Assembly (NCBI GenBank): GCA_905214105.1
Contig: CAJMKK010000005.1
Location: forward strand, 112,688 to 176,687
Reading direction: 5' to 3'
DNA from: an uncultured bacterium
GTDB taxonomy: Bacteria; Actinomycetota; Coriobacteriia; Coriobacteriales; Coriobacteriaceae
Length of the DNA: 64,000 bases
The position numbers were made by a program, and so were the translations under genes. Under the pieces are notes generated by a model. It had not been told where the DNA came from. It did not search any database and saw only the letters and a program-made list of their open reading frames with translations. Below, piece by piece: positions 1 to 8,925 of this stretch. The first letter of the stretch is position 1, and each line of letters starts with the position of its first letter.

Positions 1-87
1 CCAGCCCCGTACCCAGCCGTGGTCCCATATAAACAAACCCCGTGGTAAACTTGACCAGACTGTAAATATTCCGAAAGGTACACCCCA

Positions 88-519
88 ATGTCCAAGTACA
101 TCTCTGAGCTCATGTCGCCGCAGCTTATGGGCGTCATCTATGCCTTTGTTGGCTTTATCATCGCCCTGTACGTGCTGTCGGTCGTTTATGTGTTCATCGA
201 CGCTCGCCGCCGCGGCGCCAGCGCCTACGTGGCATGGGGCATCATCGCCCTCATTCCGTTTGTGGGCCTCATCGCCTATCTGGTCTTGCGTCCGCATTCC
301 TACGCGGCCGACCGCGAGGAGCAGGAGCTGGACATGGCCCTGCGCGAGCGCCAGCTTGCCCAGTACGGCACCTGCCCGCAGTGCGGCGCGCCCATCGAGA
401 AGGACTTTGTGGTCTGCCCCGTGTGCGATACCCAGGTTCGCAACGTGTGTCCCAGCTGCCATCGCCCGCTCGATGCGCACTGGAAGGTCTGCCCCTACTG
501 CCGAACTCGCATCCAGTAA
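88..519 (+). CDS. Membrane-anchored double zinc-ribbon protein
   Basis: A 143-residue protein. Residues about 13-35 and 47-67 form two hydrophobic helices resembling a PLDc_N-type membrane anchor. The C-terminal half (about 94-142) carries four CxxC pairs (CPQC, CPVC, CPSC, CPYC), which is the layout of a double zinc ribbon. It would sit in the membrane with the zinc domain in the cytoplasm. An AAAGG precedes the ATG. Precise role is unknown; proteins of this design are usually annotated only as zinc-ribbon proteins. It is separated from thrS by about 235 bases, so probably is not in the same transcript. Confidence 0.8.
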   Translation: MSKYISELMSPQLMGVIYAFVGFIIALYVLSVVYVFIDARRRGASAYVAWGIIALIPFVGLIAYLVLRPHSYAADREEQELDMALRERQLAQYGTCPQCGAPIEKDFVVCPVCDTQVRNVCPSCHRPLDAHWKVCPYCRTRIQ

Positions 520-624
520 CGCATCCATCGCCGGGCCGGCCGCAAGCTAGGGGCACCGCGCGTCCCGCGCAAGCCACGCGCACCCCACACCCCGCGCCCA
601 CACGATGAAGCATGCGTAGAAAAT

Positions 625-655
625 CGCCCGCCGTGCCATTAAGGTGCGGCGGGCG
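625..655 (+). terminator. GC-rich hairpin between the zinc-ribbon gene and thrS
   Basis: Positions 625-633 (CGCCCGCCG) pair perfectly with 647-655 (CGGCGGGCG) around a 13-base loop. There is no strong T-run after it, so it may be a weak terminator of the upstream gene. It ends just before the thrS promoter. Confidence 0.5.
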
Positions 656-656
656 C

Positions 657-684
657 TTGTATACCAAGGCAACCTGCCTATAAT
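657..684 (+). promoter_or_regulatory. Probable thrS promoter
   Basis: TTGTAT at 657-662 and TATAAT at 679-684 are separated by 16 bases, a good sigma-70 type promoter. It would give a leader of about 60 bases before the thrS ATG. No T-box features are visible in such a short leader. Confidence 0.6.
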
Positions 685-754
685 GATGCAAGTCAAAAAC
701 GCCGAGCGCATCGCACGCACTTGCATCAGGCATCCGAGAGGAGAAAACATACCC

Positions 755-2518
755 ATGAAGGCACTCTACAATGACGGTTCGGTGGCCGAGCTCCCGCAGG
801 ACGAGGTCACGCACGTCATCCGCCACTCCGCCGCGCACATCATGGCGCAGGCCATCAAGCGCCTCTATCCCGAGGCCGACTTTGCCTACGGTCCCGCGAC
901 CGACAACGGTTTTTACTACGACATCGACCTGCCCGAGGGCGTCAAGATCAGCGAGGACGACTTCCCCGCGATCGAGGCCGAGATGAAGAAGATCGTCAAG
1001 GAGAACCTCAAGTTCTCCGTGTACGAGAAGCCCCGTGCCGAGGCCATCGCCCTTATGGAGGAGCGCGGCGAGAAGTACAAGGTCGAGCACATCGGCGACC
1101 TGGACGACGACGCCCGCATCACCTTCTACCAGCAGGGCGACTACATTGACATGTGCGTCGGCCCCCACATCTGCTACACCAAGGCCCTCAAGGCCTTTAT
1201 GCTCACCGGCGTCTCGGGCGCTTACTGGAAGGGCGACAAGGACAACAAGATGCTCACCCGCATCAACGGCGTCGCCTTTGCCACCAAGGAAGAGCTTGAC
1301 GAGCACATGCACATGCTGGAGGAGGCCAAGAAGCGCGACCACCGCAAGATCGGCCGCGAGATGGACCTCTTTATGATGCGCGACGAGGCCCCCGGCTTCC
1401 CGTTCTTCTTGCCCAACGGCATGATCCTTAAGAACACGCTGCTGGACTACTGGCGCGAGATCCACCACAAGGCCGGCTACGTGGAGATCTCCACGCCGCT
1501 CATCATGAACAAGCAGCTGTGGAAGACCTCGGGCCACTGGGACCACTACAAGGACAACATGTACTCCACCGTCATCGACGACGAAGAGTACTGCATTAAG
1601 CCCATGAACTGCCCGGGCGGCGTGCTGGTGTACGCCTCCAAGCCGCACTCCTACCGCGAGCTGCCCATCCGCGCCGGCGAGATTGGCCTGGTGCACCGCC
1701 ACGAGCTGCGCGGCGCCCTGCACGGCCTGTTCCGCGTGCGTTGCTTTAACCAGGACGACGCCCACCTGTTTGTGCGTCCCGACCAGCTGACCGACGAGAT
1801 CGTGGGCGTGGTCAACCTCATCGACTCCGTGTACCAAAAGTTTGGCTTTAAGTATCACGTTGAGCTTTCCACCCGCCCCGAGGACTCCATGGGCTCGGAC
1901 GAGGACTGGGCGCGCGCCGAGGAGGGCCTGCGCACCGCTCTGGAGAAGCTGGGCATGGACTACGAGGTCAACGAGGGCGACGGCGCCTTCTACGGCCCCA
2001 AGATCGACTTCCACCTGGAGGACTCGCTCGGCCGTACCTGGCAGTGCGGTACCGTGCAGCTCGACTTCCAGATGCCGCTCAACTTTGATTTGGAGTACGT
2101 GGACGCCGACGGCACCAAGAAACGCCCCATCATGCTGCACCGCGTATGCTTTGGCTCCATCGAGCGCTTCATCGGCATTCTGATTGAGCACTTTGCGGGC
2201 AAGTTCCCCACCTGGCTGGCACCCGTGCAGGTCAAGGCACTTCCGGTTTCCGAGAAGAGCCGCGACTACGCCCACGAGGTATGCGCCAAGCTGGAGGAGG
2301 CCGGCATTCGCGTGGTCTGCGACGACCGCGATGAGAAGATCGGCTACAAGATCCGCGAGGCTCGCTCCATTGACCGCGTGCCCTACATGCTCATCCTGGG
2401 CGAGAAGGAGGTCGAGGCCGGTAACATTTCCGTCCGCGATCGCTCCAACGAGACCGTTCAGATGAGCGTCGACGAGTTTGTGGCCAAGGTGACCGAGGAG
2501 ATCAAGACCCGCGCCTAG
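755..2518 (+). CDS. thrS: Threonine--tRNA ligase
   Basis: Charges tRNA-Thr in the cytoplasm. The editing domain is visible as HSAAH plus the CxxxH-type CVGPH element. The class II catalytic core has the zinc-binding cysteine in KPMNCPGG, the RHELRGALHGLFRVR motif 2 region and a C-terminal anticodon-binding domain. The start at 755 follows GAGAGGAG (736-743). The frame is open further upstream, but that DNA holds the promoter. At 587 residues it is shorter than the usual 640 or so because most of the N-terminal TGS domain is missing: only about 20 residues precede the HSAAH motif. Followed by two intrinsic terminators. Confidence 0.97.
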   Translation: MKALYNDGSVAELPQDEVTHVIRHSAAHIMAQAIKRLYPEADFAYGPATDNGFYYDIDLPEGVKISEDDFPAIEAEMKKIVKENLKFSVYEKPRAEAIALMEERGEKYKVEHIGDLDDDARITFYQQGDYIDMCVGPHICYTKALKAFMLTGVSGAYWKGDKDNKMLTRINGVAFATKEELDEHMHMLEEAKKRDHRKIGREMDLFMMRDEAPGFPFFLPNGMILKNTLLDYWREIHHKAGYVEISTPLIMNKQLWKTSGHWDHYKDNMYSTVIDDEEYCIKPMNCPGGVLVYASKPHSYRELPIRAGEIGLVHRHELRGALHGLFRVRCFNQDDAHLFVRPDQLTDEIVGVVNLIDSVYQKFGFKYHVELSTRPEDSMGSDEDWARAEEGLRTALEKLGMDYEVNEGDGAFYGPKIDFHLEDSLGRTWQCGTVQLDFQMPLNFDLEYVDADGTKKRPIMLHRVCFGSIERFIGILIEHFAGKFPTWLAPVQVKALPVSEKSRDYAHEVCAKLEEAGIRVVCDDRDEKIGYKIREARSIDRVPYMLILGEKEVEAGNISVRDRSNETVQMSVDEFVAKVTEEIKTRA

Positions 2519-2543
2519 CACAAACTATACAAGAATTAACAAA

Positions 2544-2576
2544 GGCGATCGTCCTATGGGGCGGTCGCCTTTTTTG
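2544..2576 (+). terminator. Intrinsic terminator of thrS
   Basis: Stem GGCGATCGTC (2544-2553) pairs with GGCGGTCGCC (2560-2569) using two GU pairs, followed by a run of T residues. It lies 25 bases after the thrS stop. Confidence 0.9.
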
Positions 2577-2590
2577 TTGTCTATAGAAGA

Positions 2591-2618
2591 AAAGCCGCTG
2601 GTTAGAGCGGCTTTTTTT
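2591..2618. terminator. Second, possibly bidirectional terminator
   Basis: GCCGCT (2594-2599) pairs with AGCGGC (2606-2611), with A residues before and seven T residues after the stem. Confidence 0.75.
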
Positions 2619-2623
2619 GTTGT

Positions 2624-2759
2624 GCAAAAAGGTACAGGTTTTTGTATCTTTCGACGAAGCTCATTATACGAGCAAACTGCTCGCGTTTTCCCAGATTGCA
2701 CAAAATGCGCCGCGAATGGGTGCATCTCCATACGCCTCTACAAAAACCTGTACTTTTGC
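2624..2759. repeat. Long inverted repeat upstream of the antiterminator gene
   Basis: The arm at 2624-2646, containing GTACAGGTTTTTGTA, is matched in reverse complement by the arm at 2739-2759, containing TACAAAAACCTGTAC. About 92 bases lie between. The left arm overlaps a candidate promoter. It could be a small palindromic mobile element or a structured leader. The arms are seen directly; the function is open. Confidence 0.7.
2642..2670 (+). promoter_or_regulatory. Candidate promoter for the antiterminator gene
   Basis: TTGTAT (2642-2647) and TATACG (2665-2670) are spaced by 17 bases. The -35 box lies inside the left arm of the inverted repeat, so folding or protein binding there could affect initiation. 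Confidence 0.4.
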
Positions 2760-2844
2760 GACTGCGCCTAGCTGCGAGCGAGAAGTCTGTTCTTAACGCC
2801 CCTGCATCCGCGTGTGTCGCGGATGCAAGTTAAGGGGGCGAGAG

Positions 2845-3435
2845 ATGGAACAGACAATGCGGCGCCAAGAGCAGCTGCCCGGTGCTTTTAACGGCGCCAC
2901 CGCCAACAGCCAGCATGGCCGCGTCCACTGGTATCTGGTCCATACCCCCAACGGTAAAGAGAGCGAGACCTGCGATAAGGTCCGCCGCATTATCCCGCGC
3001 GAGCTGATGCAGGACGCTTTTGTGATGCAAAAGGAGTTCTGGTTTAAGCGGGACGGCGCTTGGTCGCTCCAAACCAAACCCATGTACAAGGAATACTTCT
3101 TCGTCGCCACGCGCGATGCCGCCGCGCTCGATAGGGCCCTGGCCCAGTTGAGCTTTGGCTGTCGCATCGCCGGTAGTAGGGAGCGGGCGTACATGCCCAT
3201 GCCGGACGATGCGCAGGATTGGTACCGCAGCGTGCTCGACGACGACGGCGTGGTGCGCAACAGCGTAGCGCGCATAGAAGACGGTGTGCTGCACATAGAA
3301 CAGGGGCCATTGGTGGGGCAAGAGGCCCGTGTAAAGAAGATCGACCGTCATAAGCGCTGGTGCCTGGTGGACGTGGGCGAAGGCGACTCCGCATTTAGGG
3401 AGCTGCTTGCACTCGACGTGCCCAGCAAAACGTAA
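2845..3435 (+). CDS. loaP: LoaP/NusG-family specialised transcription antiterminator
   Basis: A 196-residue NusG paralogue. The N-terminal NGN domain begins with HWYLVHTPNGKE and ends near the DRALAQL helix. A KOW-like segment, GPLVGQEARVKKIDRHKRW, lies near the C-terminus. The family binds RNA polymerase and a leader RNA hairpin to suppress termination in long gene clusters. The position directly ahead of a ten-gene polysaccharide operon fits that role. The ATG at 2845 follows AAGGGGGCGAG; an upstream in-frame start at 2812 has no better site. Its target hairpin was not identified with confidence in the 84-base gap before the next gene. Confidence 0.8.
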   Translation: MEQTMRRQEQLPGAFNGATANSQHGRVHWYLVHTPNGKESETCDKVRRIIPRELMQDAFVMQKEFWFKRDGAWSLQTKPMYKEYFFVATRDAAALDRALAQLSFGCRIAGSRERAYMPMPDDAQDWYRSVLDDDGVVRNSVARIEDGVLHIEQGPLVGQEARVKKIDRHKRWCLVDVGEGDSAFRELLALDVPSKT

Positions 3436-3481
3436 GGGAGACGTTGTACCGGCAAATCATTCGTTTTTTGAATTCATGGAC

Positions 3482-3508
3482 GGGGGGGGGTTCCTGGGGA
3501 CAGGGACG
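3482..3508 (+). repeat. Poly-G tract and GGGGACAGGGACG motif in the polysaccharide leader
   Basis: Nine consecutive G residues (3482-3490) are followed by TTCCTGGGGACAGGGACG. The TGGGGAC core recurs at 45651-45665 and 63625-63710. The G tract lies 30 bases before the first biosynthetic gene and could slip in length. Confidence 0.6.
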
Positions 3509-3519
3509 TAAGTTTTATC

Positions 3520-4224
3520 GTGACTGCTAATAAAGAAGTGACAGGGAGCCGTGCATCTATGGGGGACGCACTGCTTTTCGATCAGATAAAGCCGAGCGGC
3601 ACGCTTGGGTATCGCATTGTTAAGAGGCTGTTCGACCTGGTGTTCAGTCTTTTGATGAGTGTTCTGCTGCTAATTCCTGTTGCTGCGGTGTGTGCACTCA
3701 TTAGCCTTGAATCGTCTGGTAGCCCTATGTATGCACAAGAGCGCGTTGGCAAGGGCGGAAGGACAATCAAGATTTTTAAGCTTCGCAGTATGGTCTCAGA
3801 TGCAAACGACGTGAGTAAGTACCTTAGTCCTGAGCAGCTACATCAGTGGGAAGTCGAGCGCAAGGTCGACGATGATCCTCGCATTACCAGGGTTGGTCAG
3901 TTTATTCGTAAGTGCTCCATTGACGAGGTGCCGCAGTTCCTCAATGTGCTGAATGGCGACCTCTCCGTTATTGGACCGCGTCCCATTACAAGGGATGAGC
4001 TTGAGCAGCACTTTTCCGACGAGGAAAAGGCTGAGCTGCTCTCTGTCCAGCCTGGTATCACGGGCCTGTGGCAGGCAACCGACCGAAACGCCGCAACCTT
4101 TGAGAGCGGCCTTCGTCAGAAGATCGAGCTCCGCTACGTGCGTAATCGCTGCTTCCGTATGGACTGGAAATGCTTCACCGGCACCTTCAGTGCCATGTTC
4201 GGCAAGAAGAGAACGGGGCGATAG
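3520..4224 (+). CDS. Initiating undecaprenyl-phosphate sugar-1-phosphate transferase
   Basis: A bacterial sugar transferase (PF02397 type, WbaP/WcaJ C-terminal domain), 234 residues. It has one hydrophobic anchor (about 39-63), then the family motifs FKLRSM, the D-E pair in SIDEVPQFLNVLNGDLS, the GPRP motif and PGITGLWQ. It would transfer the first sugar phosphate to the lipid carrier at the inner membrane face, starting repeat-unit assembly. The start is uncertain: GTG at 3520, or ATG at 3559 preceded by AGGGAG (221 residues). It abuts the next glycosyltransferase (stop TAG then ATG), as expected in one operon. Confidence 0.9.
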   Translation: MTANKEVTGSRASMGDALLFDQIKPSGTLGYRIVKRLFDLVFSLLMSVLLLIPVAAVCALISLESSGSPMYAQERVGKGGRTIKIFKLRSMVSDANDVSKYLSPEQLHQWEVERKVDDDPRITRVGQFIRKCSIDEVPQFLNVLNGDLSVIGPRPITRDELEQHFSDEEKAELLSVQPGITGLWQATDRNAATFESGLRQKIELRYVRNRCFRMDWKCFTGTFSAMFGKKRTGR

Positions 4225-5337
4225 ATGGCTAATCCTATTCGTGTCGCACAGATAGTTGGAAAAATGAACGGCGGTGGCGTTGAGGCCGTCGTCATGAATT
4301 ACTACCGCCATATTGATCGCAGCAAAGTGCAGTTCGATTTTCTTGTCGATTCCGATTCGACGCTTGTTCCGCGCGAAGAAATTGAATCCCTCGGTGGCAG
4401 AGTTTTTGAGGTTCCGCCCTACCAGCATGTAATTGAATACCAGCGAGAGCTTCAACGTATCTTTAAACAAGAGGGCTGGAAGATTGTGCACAGTCACATT
4501 AATGCACTTTCGGTCTTCCCTCTTCGTGCCGCTGCGAAGGCCGGTGTTCCGGTGCGCATCGCCCACAGTCATTCTACGAGTGGTAAGGGTGAGTATGCCA
4601 AGAATGCTCTTAAGGCTGTGCTGAAAACGCAATCTAACCGGTATCCGACGCATCGCTTTGCATGTAGTCGGTTTGCCGGTGAGTGGCTTTTCGGCAAAGA
4701 TGCTAACTTCGAGGTTGTATACAACGCTATTGATTTGAACAGCTTCCGCTTCAATGCGGAGGCTCGCGAACAAGCACGAGCCGACCTGGGCCTTGTTGGC
4801 GGTCGGTTTGTAATTGGGCATGTTGGTCGGTTTATGGCGCAGAAGAATCATCCGTTCTTGATTGATGTTTTCGCCGAAGTCGCAAAACGCCGCGACGACG
4901 CTGTGCTGTTGCTTGTCGGCTCCGGTGAAGACGAGGACTCCATAAAGGCATTGGTGGATGAACACGGCCTTTCAGACTGCGTTAAATTCTTGGGACAGAG
5001 AAACGATGTAAATCGACTATACCAGGCTTTTGATGTGTTCGTTCTTCCAAGCCTTTATGAAGGCCTGGGCCTCGTTGGTGTCGAGGCTCAGGTGTCTGGT
5101 TTGCCATGTCTGCTAAGTGATGCTATTCCGCGTGAGGTGGATGTAACAGGGGAGTGTACGTTTCTGCCCATTGATACTCCTGTCGAATGGGCTGATGCGA
5201 TTTGCTCTCTTTCAAAAAAGTCTTATGAGGGACGTAAATCCACTTCTCTTGATTCATTTGCAAATTACAGCATTGATCAACAGGCTGATTGGCTTTCAAG
5301 GCGATATTTGCAGCTAGCAAACGGAGATATAATTTGA
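4225..5337 (+). CDS. Glycosyltransferase family 4 (EpsF-like)
   Basis: A 370-residue GT-B enzyme. The N-terminal domain starts VAQIVGKMNGGGVEAVVMNYYRH. HSH and a second HSHS motif lie in the acceptor domain. The donor-binding half contains IGHVGRFMAQKNH and the ExxE-type region PSLYEGLGLVGVEAQ. It should add a sugar to the growing lipid-linked repeat unit in the cytoplasm. The start directly follows the previous stop. Its TGA overlaps the next ATG (ATGA). Sugar specificity cannot be read from sequence. Confidence 0.88.
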   Translation: MANPIRVAQIVGKMNGGGVEAVVMNYYRHIDRSKVQFDFLVDSDSTLVPREEIESLGGRVFEVPPYQHVIEYQRELQRIFKQEGWKIVHSHINALSVFPLRAAAKAGVPVRIAHSHSTSGKGEYAKNALKAVLKTQSNRYPTHRFACSRFAGEWLFGKDANFEVVYNAIDLNSFRFNAEAREQARADLGLVGGRFVIGHVGRFMAQKNHPFLIDVFAEVAKRRDDAVLLLVGSGEDEDSIKALVDEHGLSDCVKFLGQRNDVNRLYQAFDVFVLPSLYEGLGLVGVEAQVSGLPCLLSDAIPREVDVTGECTFLPIDTPVEWADAICSLSKKSYEGRKSTSLDSFANYSIDQQADWLSRRYLQLANGDII

Positions 5338-6563
5338 TGGACAAAAGAGTCAAAAACGTCATTATTGTTGATGACACTGCTGATAATTTTGGTGGAACTG
5401 CCCAAATCGCCTATATCACTGCCGTGGTTCTTCGTGACTGCGGATATAACGTTGTTTACTTTGCTGGTTGCGGGCCAATACATAGCCGCCTTAACGGTTT
5501 TAGGGTTGTTGTCGCAAATGCAAGGCCGTTTCTCGAATCGGCTAATAAGGTTTCCGGTGCCATTAATGGGCTGCACAGCGGTAAAACTTATAAGAAGTTT
5601 TGCTCTCTATTAAACGAATTTAATCCTGATGACACTGTCGTACATGTCCATTCATGGACTCATGCGCTTTCATCTTCAATTTTTGATGCTATTGCCGATT
5701 TAGGCTTTAACGTGCTCGTTACGCTCCATGAATATTTTCTTGTATGCCCTAATGGTGGGTTTTATGATTTTAAGAAGCATGAAATCTGCCATTTGAAACC
5801 ATGTTCCGCAAAGTGCATCCAATGCAATTGTGATAAGAGAAGCTATGGACAGAAGCTGTATCGAGTGGCTCGCATTGCTTTTCAAAATCGCTCAATCAGG
5901 CGTGCTCATCCAAAGTTCTGTTACCTTTCGGATTTTACCTACGATATTATGCGCGGGAGTGAATTCGATGATGGTATGCCATGTATTCTTCCAAACCCTA
6001 TTTCTGTTGAAGGGGAGTTTTCGCCTGGCATACCGTCTGAAAAGTGCGGCTACTTGTTCGTGGGCCGTTTCGATAAGGAGAAGAACCCTGAGTTGTTTTG
6101 CAGAGCTCTCACTTCGTTGGGTCTGCCAGGAACGTTATGCGGATCTGGCCCTGAGTTCGAGAGGCTAAGAGACGCTTATCCAAATCTAAATTTTTTGGGT
6201 TGGTGTGATAAGGATATTCTCGCTGAACAGTTCAAAACAGCTAAAGCTTTGGTGATGACTTCATCTTGGTATGAAGCTTCGCCTTTGGTGTGCCTTGAAG
6301 CCATGCTCACCTCTGGTATTCCATCAATCGTTCCGGATACCTGTGGAGCTATTGCATATATCAAGGATGGTGAAAATGGTCTCCTATTTAAAAATGGCGA
6401 TGTTTCCTCTCTTTGCGAGGCGATTTCCAAGCTAGAAGACGGCAGATATTACGAAAAGCTTTGTAAATCAACCAGCCTCTCGGTGCCTTCTCTCCAAGAA
6501 GACCGAAGCTACGAGACTTACGCAAAGAGGGTTATCAATCTTTACGAGGGGTTATATGTTTAA
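5337..6563 (+). CDS. Glycosyltransferase family 4
   Basis: A 408-residue GT4-like protein. Its N-terminal domain has a glycine-rich turn (DDTADNFGGTAQIAY), HVHSWTHALSS and LHEYFLVCPNGGFY. Its C-terminal domain has YLFVGRFDKEKNPELF and SWYEASPLVCLEAM. It carries an internal cysteine cluster (about residues 159-171) seen in some family members that bind a metal. The ATG at 5337 overlaps the preceding stop. The upstream in-frame extension would lie inside the neighbour. The gene is AT-richer than the core genome. Confidence 0.85.
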   Translation: MDKRVKNVIIVDDTADNFGGTAQIAYITAVVLRDCGYNVVYFAGCGPIHSRLNGFRVVVANARPFLESANKVSGAINGLHSGKTYKKFCSLLNEFNPDDTVVHVHSWTHALSSSIFDAIADLGFNVLVTLHEYFLVCPNGGFYDFKKHEICHLKPCSAKCIQCNCDKRSYGQKLYRVARIAFQNRSIRRAHPKFCYLSDFTYDIMRGSEFDDGMPCILPNPISVEGEFSPGIPSEKCGYLFVGRFDKEKNPELFCRALTSLGLPGTLCGSGPEFERLRDAYPNLNFLGWCDKDILAEQFKTAKALVMTSSWYEASPLVCLEAMLTSGIPSIVPDTCGAIAYIKDGENGLLFKNGDVSSLCEAISKLEDGRYYEKLCKSTSLSVPSLQEDRSYETYAKRVINLYEGLYV

Positions 6564-7665
6564 GAGGATTATATATATCGTTAAGTCGGACTTAGCGTTC
6601 TATCCCCCCTGCATGTCACAAATAAGAATGATTAAAGATTTGGGTGTGCAGATTGAAGTCTGGTTTGGTTCCAGCAAGGATACGGCTAAGGAAATTCTAA
6701 AAGGCGAGGGCATTCCTTTTACGGAGCTCGTTGATCCGCATCTGAGCGTTGGCGGAAAACTGGATACATTGAATAACTGGACTCATTTCCGCAAAGCCGT
6801 TCTCGCTCGCCTAAAAAAAGAGCCAATGGATTATCTTGTCTGGTTTGGAACTGCTGAATCTGCGCTTCCGCTTTACGGGGCACTTTCCGGTATTCCCTAT
6901 GTGGCCACGGCGCTTGAGCTGTGTGATGATCAACCGACAAAAGAACGACTATTTGCGGCGGTTTGTCGCAAGGCTCTTGCAGTTACGTGTTGCGAGTTAA
7001 ATCGTGCCTACTATATGAAAATTAAATGGGGGCTGAATTCGCTCCCCTCAGTTTTTCCGAATAAGCCATACGGGCTCAAAGCGGGTGAAATCCCCTCTGT
7101 TTCGACAAACGTCACAAAGCAGATCTTGGATGAGCTTGTCGGACGAAAGATCCTTCTTTACCAGGGGCTATTCCAGCGTCCTGAATATGTTGCGCCCATC
7201 GCTGAGGCTCTTCGTATGATGGAGTCTGATTACGCTTTCGTTCTTATGGGAAAAGATCGTTACGGTACGACTGAACGAATGAAGGAGATTTACCCGGATA
7301 CTTTTGTGTATGGTTTTGTTCCAGCGCCAAAGCATTTGGAAATTACTGCAAGGTCGCGAATTGGCGTCGTGCTTTATGATGACACATCGCTTAATAAGGC
7401 CTTTTGCGCGCCTAATAAAATATATGAGTATGCAGCATTTGGTCTCCCCACGCTTGCTAATCGTTTACCTGGTTTGGTTTCAACTGTCGAGGCTAGCGGT
7501 AGCGGTATGTGTGTTGACTTTCAGCCAGATAAAATCGCTGATGCAATTAAGCAATTCGATCAGAATTATGAAAAATATTCGGCATCTGCTTTTAATTTCT
7601 TCAATTCGACTGATAACACGCAGACTATGTGCTCACTGCTTGTAAAGTTGGGCTGTGTAAAATAG
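6556..7665 (+). CDS. Glycosyltransferase-like protein of the polysaccharide operon
   Basis: A 369-residue GT-B fold protein with a less typical N-terminal domain (MFKRIIYIVKSDLAF). The recognisable donor-domain pattern is ILLYQGLFQRPEYVAPIAEAL, VYGFVPAPKHLEITARSRIGVVLY and CAPNKIYEYAAFGLPTLANRLPG. It overlaps the upstream gene by 8 bases and the downstream GTG by one base. It most likely adds another sugar to the repeat unit. The assignment is to fold rather than to a named enzyme. Confidence 0.75.
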   Translation: MFKRIIYIVKSDLAFYPPCMSQIRMIKDLGVQIEVWFGSSKDTAKEILKGEGIPFTELVDPHLSVGGKLDTLNNWTHFRKAVLARLKKEPMDYLVWFGTAESALPLYGALSGIPYVATALELCDDQPTKERLFAAVCRKALAVTCCELNRAYYMKIKWGLNSLPSVFPNKPYGLKAGEIPSVSTNVTKQILDELVGRKILLYQGLFQRPEYVAPIAEALRMMESDYAFVLMGKDRYGTTERMKEIYPDTFVYGFVPAPKHLEITARSRIGVVLYDDTSLNKAFCAPNKIYEYAAFGLPTLANRLPGLVSTVEASGSGMCVDFQPDKIADAIKQFDQNYEKYSASAFNFFNSTDNTQTMCSLLVKLGCVK

Positions 7666-8909
7666 TGGAAAAATGTTTTAAGAGCAGCCTGAGTTATGCT
7701 AAAGCAAATGCGCATCTTAAGGCTAGTGAAATTAAACTATCAGATCTTTGTATTTACATTGGTATTCTGTATGTTTTTAAGCTGGGCTCAATCTCATATT
7801 TAATTCCGAAATTTGGCGTTATTTACTATGGTCTTGCCGCAATTCAATTACTGCTCGCTCTGTTTGTTTATGCTCGGGGCGATGTTCGGCTGAATAAGGT
7901 GCATTTTGGAATTGCTGGATATTGTGCCACTCTTTTATTTTCAACATACGTAAATGATGTATCGATGCAGATATCACTCAATGAGGTGTTTTGTTTGTTG
8001 CCTCTATTGGTGACAGCAGACATGTTGTTTTATAGAAGAGATATAAAGGTAGTTCGACGTGTATCAAGATTTTCAATATTAATGATTTCGCTCAATACCT
8101 TTACTGCCCTTATTTTCCGAAATGCAATGTTTCGAGATGTGACTGGCGCTCCCACGATATTTCTACTGGGTGCGGACAACTCTCTTATCCCCATTTATAT
8201 GGTTTCCTCTGTTTTGGAAATGTATAAAAGAAATCTAGAGGATGCGGCTTGTTGCATTCCAGTCGTTTCGCTCAGCAATTTGCTCCTCTTTTCAATGCTA
8301 AGGGATATTGCGTCTGGCAAGTTGGTGGGTGTTTTACTGGTTCTGCTTCTAACTCTAGCTTTCTTCAATAAGTCTTTTAAGTTCTCTTTTTCGCTTGCTC
8401 TAGGTATTAATATTGCCTTTTTTGCGATTTTCGTTTATGGACAAAGCACAATTAGTGGCTTAACTGGGATTTTTGAACTATTGGGGAGAAATTCTACCTT
8501 TACCGAGCGTTCATTTTTATGGGCATTTGGTTTTAGGCTATTTGCCATGAGTCCTTTGCTCGGCTTAGGCAGCTACAGTGCTGTTAGTTTCAATAATCTT
8601 GTTAGGGCGTTAACAATTACTGGACTGTTTAATACCGGCAATCCTCATAACAGCTATTTGTCTATATTAATTTCCGGCGGGTTGCTTGCATTTTCCTTTG
8701 TTGTCTTTACTGTCCTTCAGGCGAGGGTTAAACCTTCGGATTCCTTTTTTAACATTTTTTTATTCACCTTTTTATTGCATGCGCAAGTGGAGGGGCGCGA
8801 TATCGTCTATATCTTCTTCATCGTGATTGTCATTTATAGGTTTTTCCATTCTGATAATCAGCTTTCGGTGCGAGAAGATAGCCGGGCTGCAATTCAATCG
8901 TTTATATAG
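7665..8909 (+). CDS. wzy: Wzy-like polysaccharide polymerase
   Basis: A 414-residue polytopic membrane protein with about ten hydrophobic segments. The C-terminal part has the O-antigen ligase/polymerase style loop (ERSFLWAFGFRLFAMSPLLGLGSYSAV, then NPHNSYLSILISGGLLAFSF). Position between glycosyltransferases and flippase supports repeat-unit polymerisation outside the membrane. GTG at 7665 overlaps the previous stop. A GTG at 7629 is also possible but lies deeper in the neighbour. Wzy proteins are poorly conserved, so the name rests on topology, the loop and context. Confidence 0.75.
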   Translation: MEKCFKSSLSYAKANAHLKASEIKLSDLCIYIGILYVFKLGSISYLIPKFGVIYYGLAAIQLLLALFVYARGDVRLNKVHFGIAGYCATLLFSTYVNDVSMQISLNEVFCLLPLLVTADMLFYRRDIKVVRRVSRFSILMISLNTFTALIFRNAMFRDVTGAPTIFLLGADNSLIPIYMVSSVLEMYKRNLEDAACCIPVVSLSNLLLFSMLRDIASGKLVGVLLVLLLTLAFFNKSFKFSFSLALGINIAFFAIFVYGQSTISGLTGIFELLGRNSTFTERSFLWAFGFRLFAMSPLLGLGSYSAVSFNNLVRALTITGLFNTGNPHNSYLSILISGGLLAFSFVVFTVLQARVKPSDSFFNIFLFTFLLHAQVEGRDIVYIFFIVIVIYRFFHSDNQLSVREDSRAAIQSFI

Positions 8910-8925
8910 GATATCGATTATTAGG

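Noticed and set aside
269..2521. A 750-codon open frame antisense to thrS
   Set aside because: It mirrors the codon bias of thrS on the other strand. Its product is low-complexity and has no recognisable domain.
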